A stretch of DNA of 64,000 bases, from NCBI RefSeq assembly GCF_937936435.1, contig NZ_CALDDG010000002.1:1-64000 (forward strand), written 5' to 3'. The notes below the pieces were generated by a model. That model was not told where the DNA came from. It saw nothing but the letters and a program-made list of their open reading frames with translations, and did not search any database. Shown here one piece after another: positions 49,109-60,464 of this stretch (position 1 is its first letter; every line of letters starts with the position of its first letter). A program made the translations under genes and the position numbers. Source of the stretch: an uncultured Sulfuricurvum sp. GTDB taxonomy: Bacteria > Campylobacterota > Campylobacteria > Campylobacterales > Sulfurimonadaceae.

Positions 49109-50176
49109 ATGAAAATTACCGTTGACAAGTCGGTCCTGGAAAATATCCTTCTGCATCTTCAACCCTTTTTAGAAAAAAAAGACACATCTCAAATCACATC
49201 TCATATCCTCCTCTCCACAGACGGAAGAACCCTTTTTGCAAAAGCAACGGATTATGAAATCGGACTTGTCATTCAAACAAACTCGGTAAGCGTAGAAGAA
49301 CCCGGTTCTATTACCGCAAACGGTAAAAAGCTTCTCGATATCGTCCGTATCTTAAAAGACGAAGAAATTGAACTAAATCTTGACAAAGACACTCTTCATA
49401 TCCGTCAAAAACGTTCCAATTTTAAATTACCGACATATAAAAGCTCCGAATTTCCGGCATTCCCTTCAACTGAGGGAAAACCGAACATCGCGATCAATTC
49501 TCATCTTCTTATCGAATCACTCAAAAAAATTACCCCTGCAGCCGATACCAACAATCCGAAATTTGAACTCAACGGTGCTCTCATCGATATTAAAAGCAAT
49601 CAAATCAACTTTGTAGCTACCGATACCCGTCGTTTGGCTCTTGTTCACATTGACAGTCAAAATGATGCCGAACTCTCTATTATCGTCCCTAAAAAAGCGA
49701 TTATCGAGATTCAAAAACTCTTTTCCGATAACATCGAGATTTATTATGACAATACCCATTTGATCATCAAATCGGAAGACTCTTTGTTCTATACCAAACT
49801 GATCAACGGAAAATTCCCGGATTACACCCGTATCATTCCCAAAGAGGCTCAACGTTCTATCACTTTGCCGAAAAGTGCGATTTTAACCGCTATCAAGCAA
49901 ATCACGACAATCTCAAATGATCTCAAACTTACTTTTCAAAGCGATACCATTTTATTCGAAAGTTTGAGTGATGACAATATCGAAGCAAAAACGGCCGTTG
50001 AAATTGAAAACGGATTCGATGTCCCTTTTATCCTTGCCATCAACAGCCGTTACATCATTGACTTTATCTCACAAATCAACGGAACCGAATTTATTCTCGA
50101 AGCCAATGAATCCAATCAACCTTTCGTTCTTAAAGATAATAATTTTAAAACGATTATCATGCCGATCGTAATCTGA
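49109..50176 (+). CDS. dnaN: DNA polymerase III beta subunit (sliding clamp)
   Basis: 355 residues, three similar domains of about 120. Conserved stretches include ATDYEIGL, ATDTRRLALVHI and the C-terminal FKTIIMPIVI, which is the usual clamp ending. It tethers polymerase to DNA. AAAGGAG precedes the ATG. It is followed by a terminator hairpin. Confidence 0.95.
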   Translation: MKITVDKSVLENILLHLQPFLEKKDTSQITSHILLSTDGRTLFAKATDYEIGLVIQTNSVSVEEPGSITANGKKLLDIVRILKDEEIELNLDKDTLHIRQKRSNFKLPTYKSSEFPAFPSTEGKPNIAINSHLLIESLKKITPAADTNNPKFELNGALIDIKSNQINFVATDTRRLALVHIDSQNDAELSIIVPKKAIIEIQKLFSDNIEIYYDNTHLIIKSEDSLFYTKLINGKFPDYTRIIPKEAQRSITLPKSAILTAIKQITTISNDLKLTFQSDTILFESLSDDNIEAKTAVEIENGFDVPFILAINSRYIIDFISQINGTEFILEANESNQPFVLKDNNFKTIIMPIVI

Positions 50177-50188
50177 CATCTCCTCTCA

Positions 50189-50211
50189 AAAATCCCTGAT
50201 GAAGGGATTTT
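50189..50211 (+). terminator. rho-independent terminator after dnaN
   Basis: AAAATCCCT-GATGA-AGGGATTTT, a perfect nine-base stem with a five-base loop, ending in a short T-run, 12 bases after the dnaN stop. Confidence 0.7.
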
Positions 50212-50262
50212 CTCTACAAAACCTTCTTTTTAGTTTATATCAGGTAAAATAAAGCCATTTAA

Positions 50263-52596
<2,334 letters not shown>

Positions 52597-52605
52597 CCTT
52601 CATTT

Positions 52606-53991
52606 ATGACCTACACCGAACAAAAAGAGAGGGAACACCGTTTTGCATTAGCCTTGCGGATGGGATTGCCTATCTTTTTTTTGAGTTCGGTTACCCTTTT
52701 TGCTTTTTTAACCCAGTCCTACACTACATTGGTTTCACTGATCGTTTTGTCTATCTCGTTGTTGGGGATAATGGTTTATTTTATTTTTTACCTCATTTAT
52801 CAAAGTACCCGCGAAAACATCACCGATACGATCACACATACGTTTACAAGCGAATATTTTTTAAAACTTTTTTCCAAAGCATTAACGAAAAATACTCAAA
52901 CGCTTGTTATGATCAGTATCGAAAATCTAACGGCGATCAATGAACGTTACGGGGTTAAAAACGGCGATATCATGTTACGGAAGATAGAGATTAAACTGGA
53001 TGATTTTTTTCGGGACAAAGGATACGATAAACTTCCTGTCTGTCGTTACAAGGGGGGAGATTTTCTCCTTTTTTTTCCCGGAAAAAAAGAACAGTACACT
53101 GTTTTGCTGGAATTGCTAATGAGTAAATACCAAAACTATACCCAAGACGATATTGAAATTCGTCTCGAATCGGCCTTACTCGATTCTTCCGTCTCTGACA
53201 ATGCCGATTCGTTAATCAGCCGTTTGTATGAACTCTATCACGATCGCGTTAATAACGAAAAAGAAGAATTTTATTCGATTAACGAACTCGAAAACGAAAT
53301 CGTCGAAGCTTTGGAAAACAAACGTTTTTCAGTAGGATTTTGGCCTACGCGATGCGATGAATACTCATTATACGATACTACGGTTAAGTTGGTAGATTCC
53401 GAAGGAAGGTTTATTCATCAAAGTCGGTACGTCCCTGTCCTTAATCGTCTTAATCAAATGCGTCAGCTCGAAACGTACATTATCGAATACATCGGAAAAT
53501 TATGTGACGAACGAAATCGAAATTTTGTGGTAACGGTATCTTCGGTCACTTTGCGTAACCCTTATTTTTTTGAACATGCACTGACATTGTTTGAACGGTA
53601 TCCGATGGCACGTTATAAAATAACACTCATGTTTGAAGAAAAAGAGTATTGTCACCAAATCGAACGGTTTGCACAGCAAATCGCCCATTATCGCAAGGCA
53701 GGATATAAAATCGCTCTGGATCGTTTAGGCGGCTATCATACAACGTTGCTTTACCTCAAAGAGCTGGAAATCGATCTTGTCCGTTTCGATACGCTTTATA
53801 CCCGTCATATAAAAGAAGCGGGGTACCAGAACATTATCCAGGGGCTTAACCTGAGTGCCCATTTGTGCGGGGCAAAAACGTGGCTGTCGATGATCGAAGA
53901 CGCCAATGTAGACATTCTTGCCCAATCGCTTAAAATCAATTGCCGTCAGGGAAATTATCTCGGTACGATTTTAACGGCCGATCAGCTCTGA
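52606..53991 (+). CDS. membrane protein with degenerate GGDEF and EAL domains
   Basis: 461 residues. Two membrane helices (about 17-37 and 43-65) precede a GGDEF-like domain (about 85-215) in which the loop reads YKGGDFLLFF, lacking the E/F of GGDEF. An EAL-like domain follows (about 225-455). The EAL motif is missing, and the DDFG metal-binding motif is LDRLGGYHTTLLYLKEL. Both activities should therefore be lost, leaving a c-di-GMP sensor or scaffold. It is co-directional with gyrB, ten bases away. Confidence 0.8.
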   Translation: MTYTEQKEREHRFALALRMGLPIFFLSSVTLFAFLTQSYTTLVSLIVLSISLLGIMVYFIFYLIYQSTRENITDTITHTFTSEYFLKLFSKALTKNTQTLVMISIENLTAINERYGVKNGDIMLRKIEIKLDDFFRDKGYDKLPVCRYKGGDFLLFFPGKKEQYTVLLELLMSKYQNYTQDDIEIRLESALLDSSVSDNADSLISRLYELYHDRVNNEKEEFYSINELENEIVEALENKRFSVGFWPTRCDEYSLYDTTVKLVDSEGRFIHQSRYVPVLNRLNQMRQLETYIIEYIGKLCDERNRNFVVTVSSVTLRNPYFFEHALTLFERYPMARYKITLMFEEKEYCHQIERFAQQIAHYRKAGYKIALDRLGGYHTTLLYLKELEIDLVRFDTLYTRHIKEAGYQNIIQGLNLSAHLCGAKTWLSMIEDANVDILAQSLKINCRQGNYLGTILTADQL

Positions 53992-54039
53992 TCTTTGAAT
54001 AAACGGGTTCATACTCAAATTTTTAAAAAAGGAAAAATG

Positions 54040-54429
54040 ATGAAATACGGAGAACAAATTGTCGAAAATTTCGATATCGAAAAAGATTTTGAAATATGGC
54101 CGAATGCACATGAACGCGACTATGTGATAAAAGTAACGTTACCCGAATTTACCTGCCTCTGTCCACGCAGCGGTTATCCCGATTTTGCAACGATTTATGT
54201 TGAATATACGCCGGATAAATGGGTTGCTGAGCTCAAAGCCATTAAACTGTACATTAATTCGTTCAGAAACCGCCATATTTCGCACGAAAACAGTGCAAAC
54301 GAGATATATTCGGTATTTGAACAAAAAATCGCTCCTAAGCGCTTAAAAGTGATTGCTGACTATTATCCGAGAGGAAATGTTCATACGGTAATAGAGATCG
54401 ATAGTGAAAAAATAGAAAAAGTAAAGTAA
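54040..54429 (+). CDS. queF: NADPH-dependent 7-cyano-7-deazaguanine reductase
   Basis: 129 residues from the second of two adjacent ATGs (54037, 54040); the AAGG at 54029-54032 is better spaced for the second. The QueF motif CPRSGYPDFATI carries the nucleophile Cys41 and Asp48, and ELKAIKLYINSFRNRHISHE is the conserved NADPH/substrate stretch. It is a type I (short) QueF that makes preQ1 for tRNA queuosine. The 15 upstream codons are not needed. Its stop abuts an rhs remnant. Confidence 0.94.
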   Translation: MKYGEQIVENFDIEKDFEIWPNAHERDYVIKVTLPEFTCLCPRSGYPDFATIYVEYTPDKWVAELKAIKLYINSFRNRHISHENSANEIYSVFEQKIAPKRLKVIADYYPRGNVHTVIEIDSEKIEKVK

Positions 54430-54798
54430 AAGGTTTCTCAACAGTTTCACCGTCGTTATCGTAGATCGCTGCGATGATATTGGCTCCATCATAGAGATAG
54501 AGGTGGTAGTATTCACTGATCGTTTCATGGTTCGACAAGCTCACCACGAACGATTTGAAATGCTTTGTAAGCTGTCGTCCTAAAGGATCGTAGGTGGGGT
54601 ATACGATTCTATCCTTCTGCGTATTGCGGTTATATTACTGCTCAAATCACGCATCAGGTTATAGTGCATCCCCTCATAGCCGATAAAGCGTTTGATGCCA
54701 TCCATGTTGTAGGCGTATAAAACACTTTTGGAGCCTTGACGCTCGAGTTGTACTTGGGCATTGGTGTTGTAGACAAAGGATGAGCTACGAAAAAATAG
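54430..54798 (-). pseudogene. frameshifted rhs fragment (remnant of a second rhs core)
   Basis: Two blocks match parts of the rhs gene at 56-60 kb, on the same strand. Bases of about 54601-54776 match 57934-58111 with roughly a dozen differences by eye. Bases of about 54455-54600 match 57318-57460. The about 470 bases that separate them in the full gene are missing, and the join is near a shared GATCGTA (the TYD motif of YD repeats). The reading frame shifts at the join and soon stops. The piece directly follows the Asp-box gene, as orphan rhs ends do. Confidence 0.75.
54529..54552. repeat. REP-like palindrome inside the rhs remnant
   Basis: GTTCG (54530-54534) and CGAAC (54547-54551) flank ACAAGCTCACCA. 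This resembles a dispersed palindrome I recall from many bacterial genomes. The equivalent site in the full rhs gene (57391-57414) keeps the left part but not the right arm. One intact and one decayed copy are seen. Confidence 0.4.
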
Positions 54799-54800
54799 CA

Positions 54801-56033
54801 CTACTCAACTTTCCCTTTGGTCAGAAAAATACCTCCTGCGGAATCTTTACTCGCTACAAACCACAGTTGTCCATCAATATAAGCAGGTACTTTCATAAGA
54901 TTATATTTATCCAATATTTCATACTTCCAAGTTTTACCGCGATCAAGCGTGTATACGTGGACAGGTACTCCAAAGACTTCATCGCCATAGTTAAAAAAAC
55001 CGCCGATGTAGTTATCTTTTACATCCCAATAAATCTGGTAAGGTAGCTGTTTTGGAAGAAGTACGTATTCTTTGGTTTCAGGAAAATAATAGGATGTTTG
55101 AGTATCGCTTCCTTCATTAAGGGTATACTCTTCAATCTCTAAGCCCAATTGATGATTACTGATAGCGAATCCAACTATTTTTTTATGCTCAGGTATTTCA
55201 AAAACCTTTTTTTCTATTTGCATGGTTTTTAGATCAAGGAATAGAAATTCTTTATTTTCTGTCATCCCGACTATAGTATGATCGTTAAGCTGTTGTAGTG
55301 ATTGTGTTTTATCGTAAAATTCTTTTAATGTACCCGATAATGGATGCCATGTTTTGCCGCCATCTTGACTCATCGTCACTGTTTTTAAAATTTCTTCTTC
55401 ATATGGTGAAGGAGTGTGTTCAATAAACATCATTCCATTACTCCATGCAAACGATGGCTTCCAAGCATTTGAAACCCATGTTTTACCTAAATCAGTAGAA
55501 CGGTAGTAACGTATTTTCTTGGTATCTTGTTCATCGACTTGTATATAGAGGGTGTTATTAGTAAAAATGGGGGGATTTCGACTATACTCAACAGTGCCAT
55601 GCCCTAAGCATATCTTGTCAAATGTTTTTCCGTCATCGATTGATCGGAAGATATAGGCTTTTTCATTTCTTCCTACATAATTTTCATCAGATAGTGGAAC
55701 GCCGAATTTGACTTCCCATTTATCTGTGACTTCTCTTTCATCGCTACCATAAACCAATAGAACATTTTTAATACCGTAGATACCATTTATTCTGTATTTT
55801 TCAAGAGATGGATACGATTTATGATTGATTTTCGATACAAATGGTGTTTCACCAATTATAGCCGTAGTAAAATCAATATCCGTCCACTGTGTTTTCACTT
55901 CTGTAAATTTTTTCATTGTGATCCCTATTTTTTGATTCGTAAAATATGAAGAGTTAAGAACAAAAACTGCTCCGATAGTAAGCCCAATTAGGCTAAATAG
56001 TATCCACATCAGATTCCTTTTTTGTCTTTTCAT
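54801..56033 (-). CDS. membrane-anchored Asp-box protein, candidate immunity to the Rhs tip
   Basis: 410 residues. One N-terminal membrane helix (about 9-28, preceded by KRQKRN) predicts a periplasmic body. The body has four Asp-box (BNR) motifs of the form SxDxGxTW: SIDDGKTF, STDLGKTW, SQDGGKTW and TLDRGKTW, which suggests a beta-propeller as in sialidase-like folds. No sialidase arginine triad or catalytic site is evident. The ATG overlaps the rhs stop in ATGA, so translation is coupled to the toxin gene, as expected for an immunity gene. Immunity is inferred from position and anchor; it could also be an unrelated envelope protein. Confidence 0.68.
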   Translation of the reverse strand: MKRQKRNLMWILFSLIGLTIGAVFVLNSSYFTNQKIGITMKKFTEVKTQWTDIDFTTAIIGETPFVSKINHKSYPSLEKYRINGIYGIKNVLLVYGSDEREVTDKWEVKFGVPLSDENYVGRNEKAYIFRSIDDGKTFDKICLGHGTVEYSRNPPIFTNNTLYIQVDEQDTKKIRYYRSTDLGKTWVSNAWKPSFAWSNGMMFIEHTPSPYEEEILKTVTMSQDGGKTWHPLSGTLKEFYDKTQSLQQLNDHTIVGMTENKEFLFLDLKTMQIEKKVFEIPEHKKIVGFAISNHQLGLEIEEYTLNEGSDTQTSYYFPETKEYVLLPKQLPYQIYWDVKDNYIGGFFNYGDEVFGVPVHVYTLDRGKTWKYEILDKYNLMKVPAYIDGQLWFVASKDSAGGIFLTKGKVE

Positions 56034-59000
56034 TCAAATAAACTTTTTATTGAGTTGATTATATCTTTTGTTTTTTCGATCAACTGATCAGTTCTATAAC
56101 CAGCTTCGGCTTTACTACAGTTATTCATAGTTTCCCATACACCCATTTTTTCACGCATGATATTGGCTTGTTCCCATGTAGCCCCGTCTAGCCATTCTTT
56201 CCAGTCGGGAGTGGCTGCAATTTTCATTAAATCGCTACAAGGAAGCATTTTCATCGCATCAGGTCTGTAGGCATCTGGATGGGTTGCGAAAGCAAAATAC
56301 CGATGATCGGCATTTCTGCACTCTATCCCTTGGAAAAAATTTCCATTTTTATATTGTTTTACTCTTGTGTTGAATTTCTCATTATTAAGAGATCTATAAT
56401 CCAAATTAACCAATCCTTGATCCATAAATTGTTGTAATAGTATTAATGTTTTATCTAACCACTCCTGCCCTTCTGGAGAAAGATTTTGATAGGTTTCAGC
56501 TTTAAATTTAGAACAATATTTGAAACCGTAATTGAGATAATATTCAGGTGGTGTTCGATTAGCACATGGCTTATGTCGTTCGATAAAATTATCATAACGT
56601 TTTTGGTAATAATCACAGCTTCCTTTTGCCATTGCCGGAACCGGTTTTTTACAACATTCTTCTTTTGGTTTCGGCAGTGTTCCTTTGATTTTTGTTCCAT
56701 CGCCCTTATTCACTTGGGCAGTTCCTCCACCATTAGAGAGCTTCGGTTTCGGAGGAATCGGATTCGTTCCTGTTGTAGTTTTGGAGAGTACCTGTTGAGA
56801 ATGATTGACTGCTCCCCCCGTTGCCACTGCACTAAACCCACTATCATCTATAAAGTTCACCGGATCATTCCCCACATACCGATAGAAGTTCGTATCCCCA
56901 CCGAGGAATCCTATCGGGTCGGGAGTGATAAATCGTCCGATGGTCGGGTCATAGTAACGTGCACGGTAGTAGTACAAATCATCGGTGTCGAACTCTCTAC
57001 CTGTATAACGATAGGGGTTTAGAGTTTGAAGCCCTTCGGTGTGTTCGCTTTTAGTAATATTACCGTAAGTATCGTATTCGTAATACTCGATGATTTGAGC
57101 GTTTTGATCACTGAGAGCTACTATAGAGTTTTGGTGATCTCTGTGGTAGTAGTAGGTTTGGATACGGGAGTGGTTAAAGAGGTATTGTTCACTCTCATCC
57201 AGTGTCTCATAGTGGCGTTGCTCATCGGGTGTTAATGCTTTCGTGGGATGAACGCTGATACTGAGAGGGGAATCGACAGCTTCATCGTGCAACAGTGTTG
57301 CCAATAGTGTATCGGTATCGGCATCGTAGATAGCGACGATGTCCGCTCCGTCATAGAGATAGCGGTGGTGGTATTCGCTGATCGTTTCATGGTTCGACAA
57401 GCTCACCTTAAGCGATTTAAAATGCTTTGTGAGTCGGCGTCCTAACGGGTCGTAGGTGAAGCGTATCTCAGTTCGCACTGAGCCAGTCGTTGGGTGAACG
57501 GGAGAGGCGGTATGAGCGGAGTACGTCACCAAATACCCCTCACTGTCATATGTATAGGTCGTTTGAGCGGTCGGTGAGCTCTTTTGGGTGAGCCGTCCCA
57601 TAATATCGTAGCGGTAGTGGGTATCTCCCTGACGCATCAGACGCTGTGTGATCGGATCGATGTGGGTATTCTCTCCCAGCAGATTGCCTGCGTCGTCATA
57701 AGTATAGTTCTCGCTTCCCACTTGGAGAACCCGATAGGCAGAGTCGTAGGTGATGGGGAGGTTGTTTTTTTGGACGATACGCGATGTCTTGTCGTATTGA
57801 TAGGAGAGGAAGAGTTGCTCTCCCAAAGAGCGGTTAGTGAGCCTTCCGAGAGGATCGAATGCGCTTTTACTTTCGATACGGTTGGGGTAAGTCAGAGAGG
57901 TTTGACGGGAGGCTTGATCGTAAGTGAGGGTGTACGATTCTACCCCTCTGCGTATGGCGGTTATATTACCGCTCAAATCACGCATCAGGTTATAGTGCAT
58001 CCCCTCATACCCGATAAAGCGTTTGATGCCGTCCATGTTGTAGGTGTATGAGACACTTTTGGAGCCTTGACGCTCGAGTTGTACTTGGGCATTGGTGGTG
58101 TAGACGTACTCGACAGTGTTGATGCCATCATTCGCACGGGTGAGATTCCCCATGTCGTCGTAGGTGAATAGGATGGTTTTATCACGGCTGCTTTTGGAGA
58201 GTACACGTCCTCGTTTATCATGGGTAAAGTCGATACGTTCTCCATCCGCTGTTTCGATAGAGGATAGATGCCCTTTGGTATAGCTATAGATGCTCTCTGT
58301 TTTATCGGGAGCAATCACACGGGATAAAAATCCCTCTGCGTCATAGAGATATTGCGTAACGTTTCCGCTAGAATCGCTCAGAGTGCTAAAGCGTCCTGCC
58401 GGATCGTAGGTAAAGTGGATCGTCGGTGCGGTAGATACGCTGTGAGGCACACGCTGGGTTTGGGTGATGGAGATGAGATTGGAGAGTCTATCGTAGCTAA
58501 AGTGCTCAATCTGCTCATTGGGATCGATAACGGCGGTGTTGTTCCCCAGTTCATCATACACATACTGGGTTACCCCTCCCATCGCGTCACTGATACGGAG
58601 CGGCCATCCCATATTGTTATAAGCGAGTGAGGTTGCAATACCTGCGCTGTCGGTATAGGAGATGATATTACCCCGATCATCGTAGCTCCATGACTCACTT
58701 AGTCCATCGGGAGTAGTGCGTGATGTTCGGTTAAATCGCTCGTCATAGGTAAATAGGGTTTGTTTCTCCTCTACCGATAGACTCAGGGGATAGGGGTTGT
58801 TCCCCTCATAGCCATAGAGGATAATGCTCTTATCGGGGCGAACTTCGCGGATGAGGCGATGGCGTTTATCGAATACCCGTATATGGGTGTTGCCTCCCTC
58901 ATCGATCACGACTGAGGTGTCATCGTGATACTCTTCGCGTGTCGTTGTCCCATCAGGATAGGTGATAGCACGGATGGCTCCCCAGTTATCGATTCCGTAA

Positions 59001-60295
59001 AAGGTTTTATCTCCCAAAGAGTCTGTTTTTATGACACGGTTGGGTTGGTAGCGGTAGCTGAATGATTCACCGTTTTCTCTGTAGCTCTCAACACGTCCGG
59101 AAGGATCGTACGTAACTTCCAGTACGCTAACACCGCTGGGATCGATGATTTGCTCTAAACGGTAAGGAGAGGTGTTTTGATAGACATAGCAGACGACTCC
59201 CCCCATAGGATCGGTGACGTGAGTGAGGGTGTAATGTTTAGTATTCTGGGATTCATGCACACTATCATAGGTATAGCTCCAAGCACGAAACGTATGATCA
59301 CGTACACGAGAGACAAATCCCTCTTGGTTGTATTCAAAGCTCAGCGATGTATCCGATGAAGCAATATGGAGGAGTTTACCGTTATTCTCTCGTATGAGCT
59401 TTAGGCTATTACCATTAGCATCTTTTATCTCACTGAGGTAGCCGTTCTCATAACGTTCGGTGTGCATATCGTTAAAATACTCAACCAAAAAGGTTTGAGG
59501 GCTGAGTAACACCAAAGAGACTCCTAGATCATCTGCATCGATAAACCCCTCATCGCTGTAGGTAAAACGAAACGTTCGATCATCAGTAAAGACGAGGCTG
59601 AGCGTTGAGGGGTCGCTTCTGATTAACCGTGTCTCATAGAGACATTGCCACCCTTTGCCAAACATCCCGATACGTTCATCGCTGATGTAATGGCGCTCTA
59701 GCAGAATCGGTATCGGCGCTTTGAGCGACACATCACCCGTCTCATAAAAAAGTTTACCCGATGCGAGGAGAACCGGCGATCCGGTGCGCGAGCCCAAAGA
59801 TCCGCTTCCGGTATTGTTGGTCGGTTTGTTTTTGGAATACGGCATAGCAATAGGTTCGGGTCGGGTATTTCCCTCGATTTTTCCTTCATCGGTAATATGG
59901 GCGGCGGAACCGCTTTCGGAACTGACCACTTTTCCGACGGTATTTTTGTTTTGCATATGCTGAACGTCTCCGACCCTCACGACGGCTTTACCGTTTACAA
60001 ATACACTAGGACTTGCTTCGATAGGATCGGATTGCGCCCCTACTGTTCCTGATTTTATTCCTCCTGCACTTCCTTGGGCATCTCCGGTGACTTTACTGCT
60101 GTGCGAAGTTTTGACATAAACGGGATCACCGTTAAAGTTGACATTCGGGGATACCCCCTCCGCGCTACTCAAATCTTGCTGAACATCATAAGGTATTGGA
60201 GGTATCGATGGACCGCGCGGTGTTTTATTGACGCTCGGAGAGGTGCTGACAACTTTATATTGAGCATTTTTCCGTGCCCCGAAGTTTTTCGCCAT
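56030..60295 (-). CDS. Rhs-family polymorphic toxin with PAAR-like N-terminus
   Basis: 1421 residues. Residues about 45-130 form a DUF4150/PAAR-like spike domain (NVNFNGDPVYVKTS, then VFVNGKAVVRVGDVQHMQNK), which in other bacteria docks onto a VgrG of a type VI system. About 170-1150 is the Rhs core with many YD repeats (for example YDDRGNIISYTD, YDPLGRRLTKHF), ending in the RHS core motif DPIGFLGGDTNFYRYVGNDP. The last 270 residues are a variable tip with eight cysteines and the strings FAFATHPDAYRPDAM and TPDWKEWLDGATWEQ; I know of no named toxin domain for it. The gene is separately transcribed, flanked by pst and queF genes. Confidence 0.85.
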   Translation of the reverse strand: MAKNFGARKNAQYKVVSTSPSVNKTPRGPSIPPIPYDVQQDLSSAEGVSPNVNFNGDPVYVKTSHSSKVTGDAQGSAGGIKSGTVGAQSDPIEASPSVFVNGKAVVRVGDVQHMQNKNTVGKVVSSESGSAAHITDEGKIEGNTRPEPIAMPYSKNKPTNNTGSGSLGSRTGSPVLLASGKLFYETGDVSLKAPIPILLERHYISDERIGMFGKGWQCLYETRLIRSDPSTLSLVFTDDRTFRFTYSDEGFIDADDLGVSLVLLSPQTFLVEYFNDMHTERYENGYLSEIKDANGNSLKLIRENNGKLLHIASSDTSLSFEYNQEGFVSRVRDHTFRAWSYTYDSVHESQNTKHYTLTHVTDPMGGVVCYVYQNTSPYRLEQIIDPSGVSVLEVTYDPSGRVESYRENGESFSYRYQPNRVIKTDSLGDKTFYGIDNWGAIRAITYPDGTTTREEYHDDTSVVIDEGGNTHIRVFDKRHRLIREVRPDKSIILYGYEGNNPYPLSLSVEEKQTLFTYDERFNRTSRTTPDGLSESWSYDDRGNIISYTDSAGIATSLAYNNMGWPLRISDAMGGVTQYVYDELGNNTAVIDPNEQIEHFSYDRLSNLISITQTQRVPHSVSTAPTIHFTYDPAGRFSTLSDSSGNVTQYLYDAEGFLSRVIAPDKTESIYSYTKGHLSSIETADGERIDFTHDKRGRVLSKSSRDKTILFTYDDMGNLTRANDGINTVEYVYTTNAQVQLERQGSKSVSYTYNMDGIKRFIGYEGMHYNLMRDLSGNITAIRRGVESYTLTYDQASRQTSLTYPNRIESKSAFDPLGRLTNRSLGEQLFLSYQYDKTSRIVQKNNLPITYDSAYRVLQVGSENYTYDDAGNLLGENTHIDPITQRLMRQGDTHYRYDIMGRLTQKSSPTAQTTYTYDSEGYLVTYSAHTASPVHPTTGSVRTEIRFTYDPLGRRLTKHFKSLKVSLSNHETISEYHHRYLYDGADIVAIYDADTDTLLATLLHDEAVDSPLSISVHPTKALTPDEQRHYETLDESEQYLFNHSRIQTYYYHRDHQNSIVALSDQNAQIIEYYEYDTYGNITKSEHTEGLQTLNPYRYTGREFDTDDLYYYRARYYDPTIGRFITPDPIGFLGGDTNFYRYVGNDPVNFIDDSGFSAVATGGAVNHSQQVLSKTTTGTNPIPPKPKLSNGGGTAQVNKGDGTKIKGTLPKPKEECCKKPVPAMAKGSCDYYQKRYDNFIERHKPCANRTPPEYYLNYGFKYCSKFKAETYQNLSPEGQEWLDKTLILLQQFMDQGLVNLDYRSLNNEKFNTRVKQYKNGNFFQGIECRNADHRYFAFATHPDAYRPDAMKMLPCSDLMKIAATPDWKEWLDGATWEQANIMREKMGVWETMNNCSKAEAGYRTDQLIEKTKDIINSIKSLFE

Positions 60296-60308
60296 GTTGT
60301 TCCTATAA

Positions 60309-60328
60309 AGTATAAAATAATTTATACT
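60309..60328. promoter_or_regulatory. perfect palindrome in the rhs leader
   Basis: AGTATAAA-ATAA-TTTATACT, an eight-base arm on each side, starts 14 bases before the rhs start codon. It could be an operator or an mRNA hairpin near the ribosome site. The rest of the 169-base gap is AT-rich without a recognised gene. Confidence 0.4.
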
Positions 60329-60442
60329 GTTATTATTTGTATGATATAGTACTAAAATAAATATTAAATAGAATTTATTTTGTTTTTAAAAATGAATAAA
60401 GATGGTAAGTCTGGATTGAAGAAGGAAGAAAAAGAAATGAGG

Positions 60443-60464
60443 TATAAAGGGGAAACCCTTTATA
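60443..60464 (-). terminator. terminator of the pst operon
   Basis: TATAAAGGG-GAAA-CCCTTTATA (nine-base perfect stem) lies directly at the pstB stop codon. On the minus strand a T-rich stretch follows a few bases later. Confidence 0.65.

Noticed and set aside
54801..56033. Asp-box protein as a sialidase
   Set aside because: Asp-boxes alone do not indicate the enzyme; I see no arginine triad, Tyr/Glu nucleophile pair or FRIP motif.
56850..59760. Internal repeats of the rhs gene as a possible CRISPR or satellite array
   Set aside because: The periodicity comes from degenerate YD protein repeats in an intact reading frame; there are no identical repeats with regular spacers.
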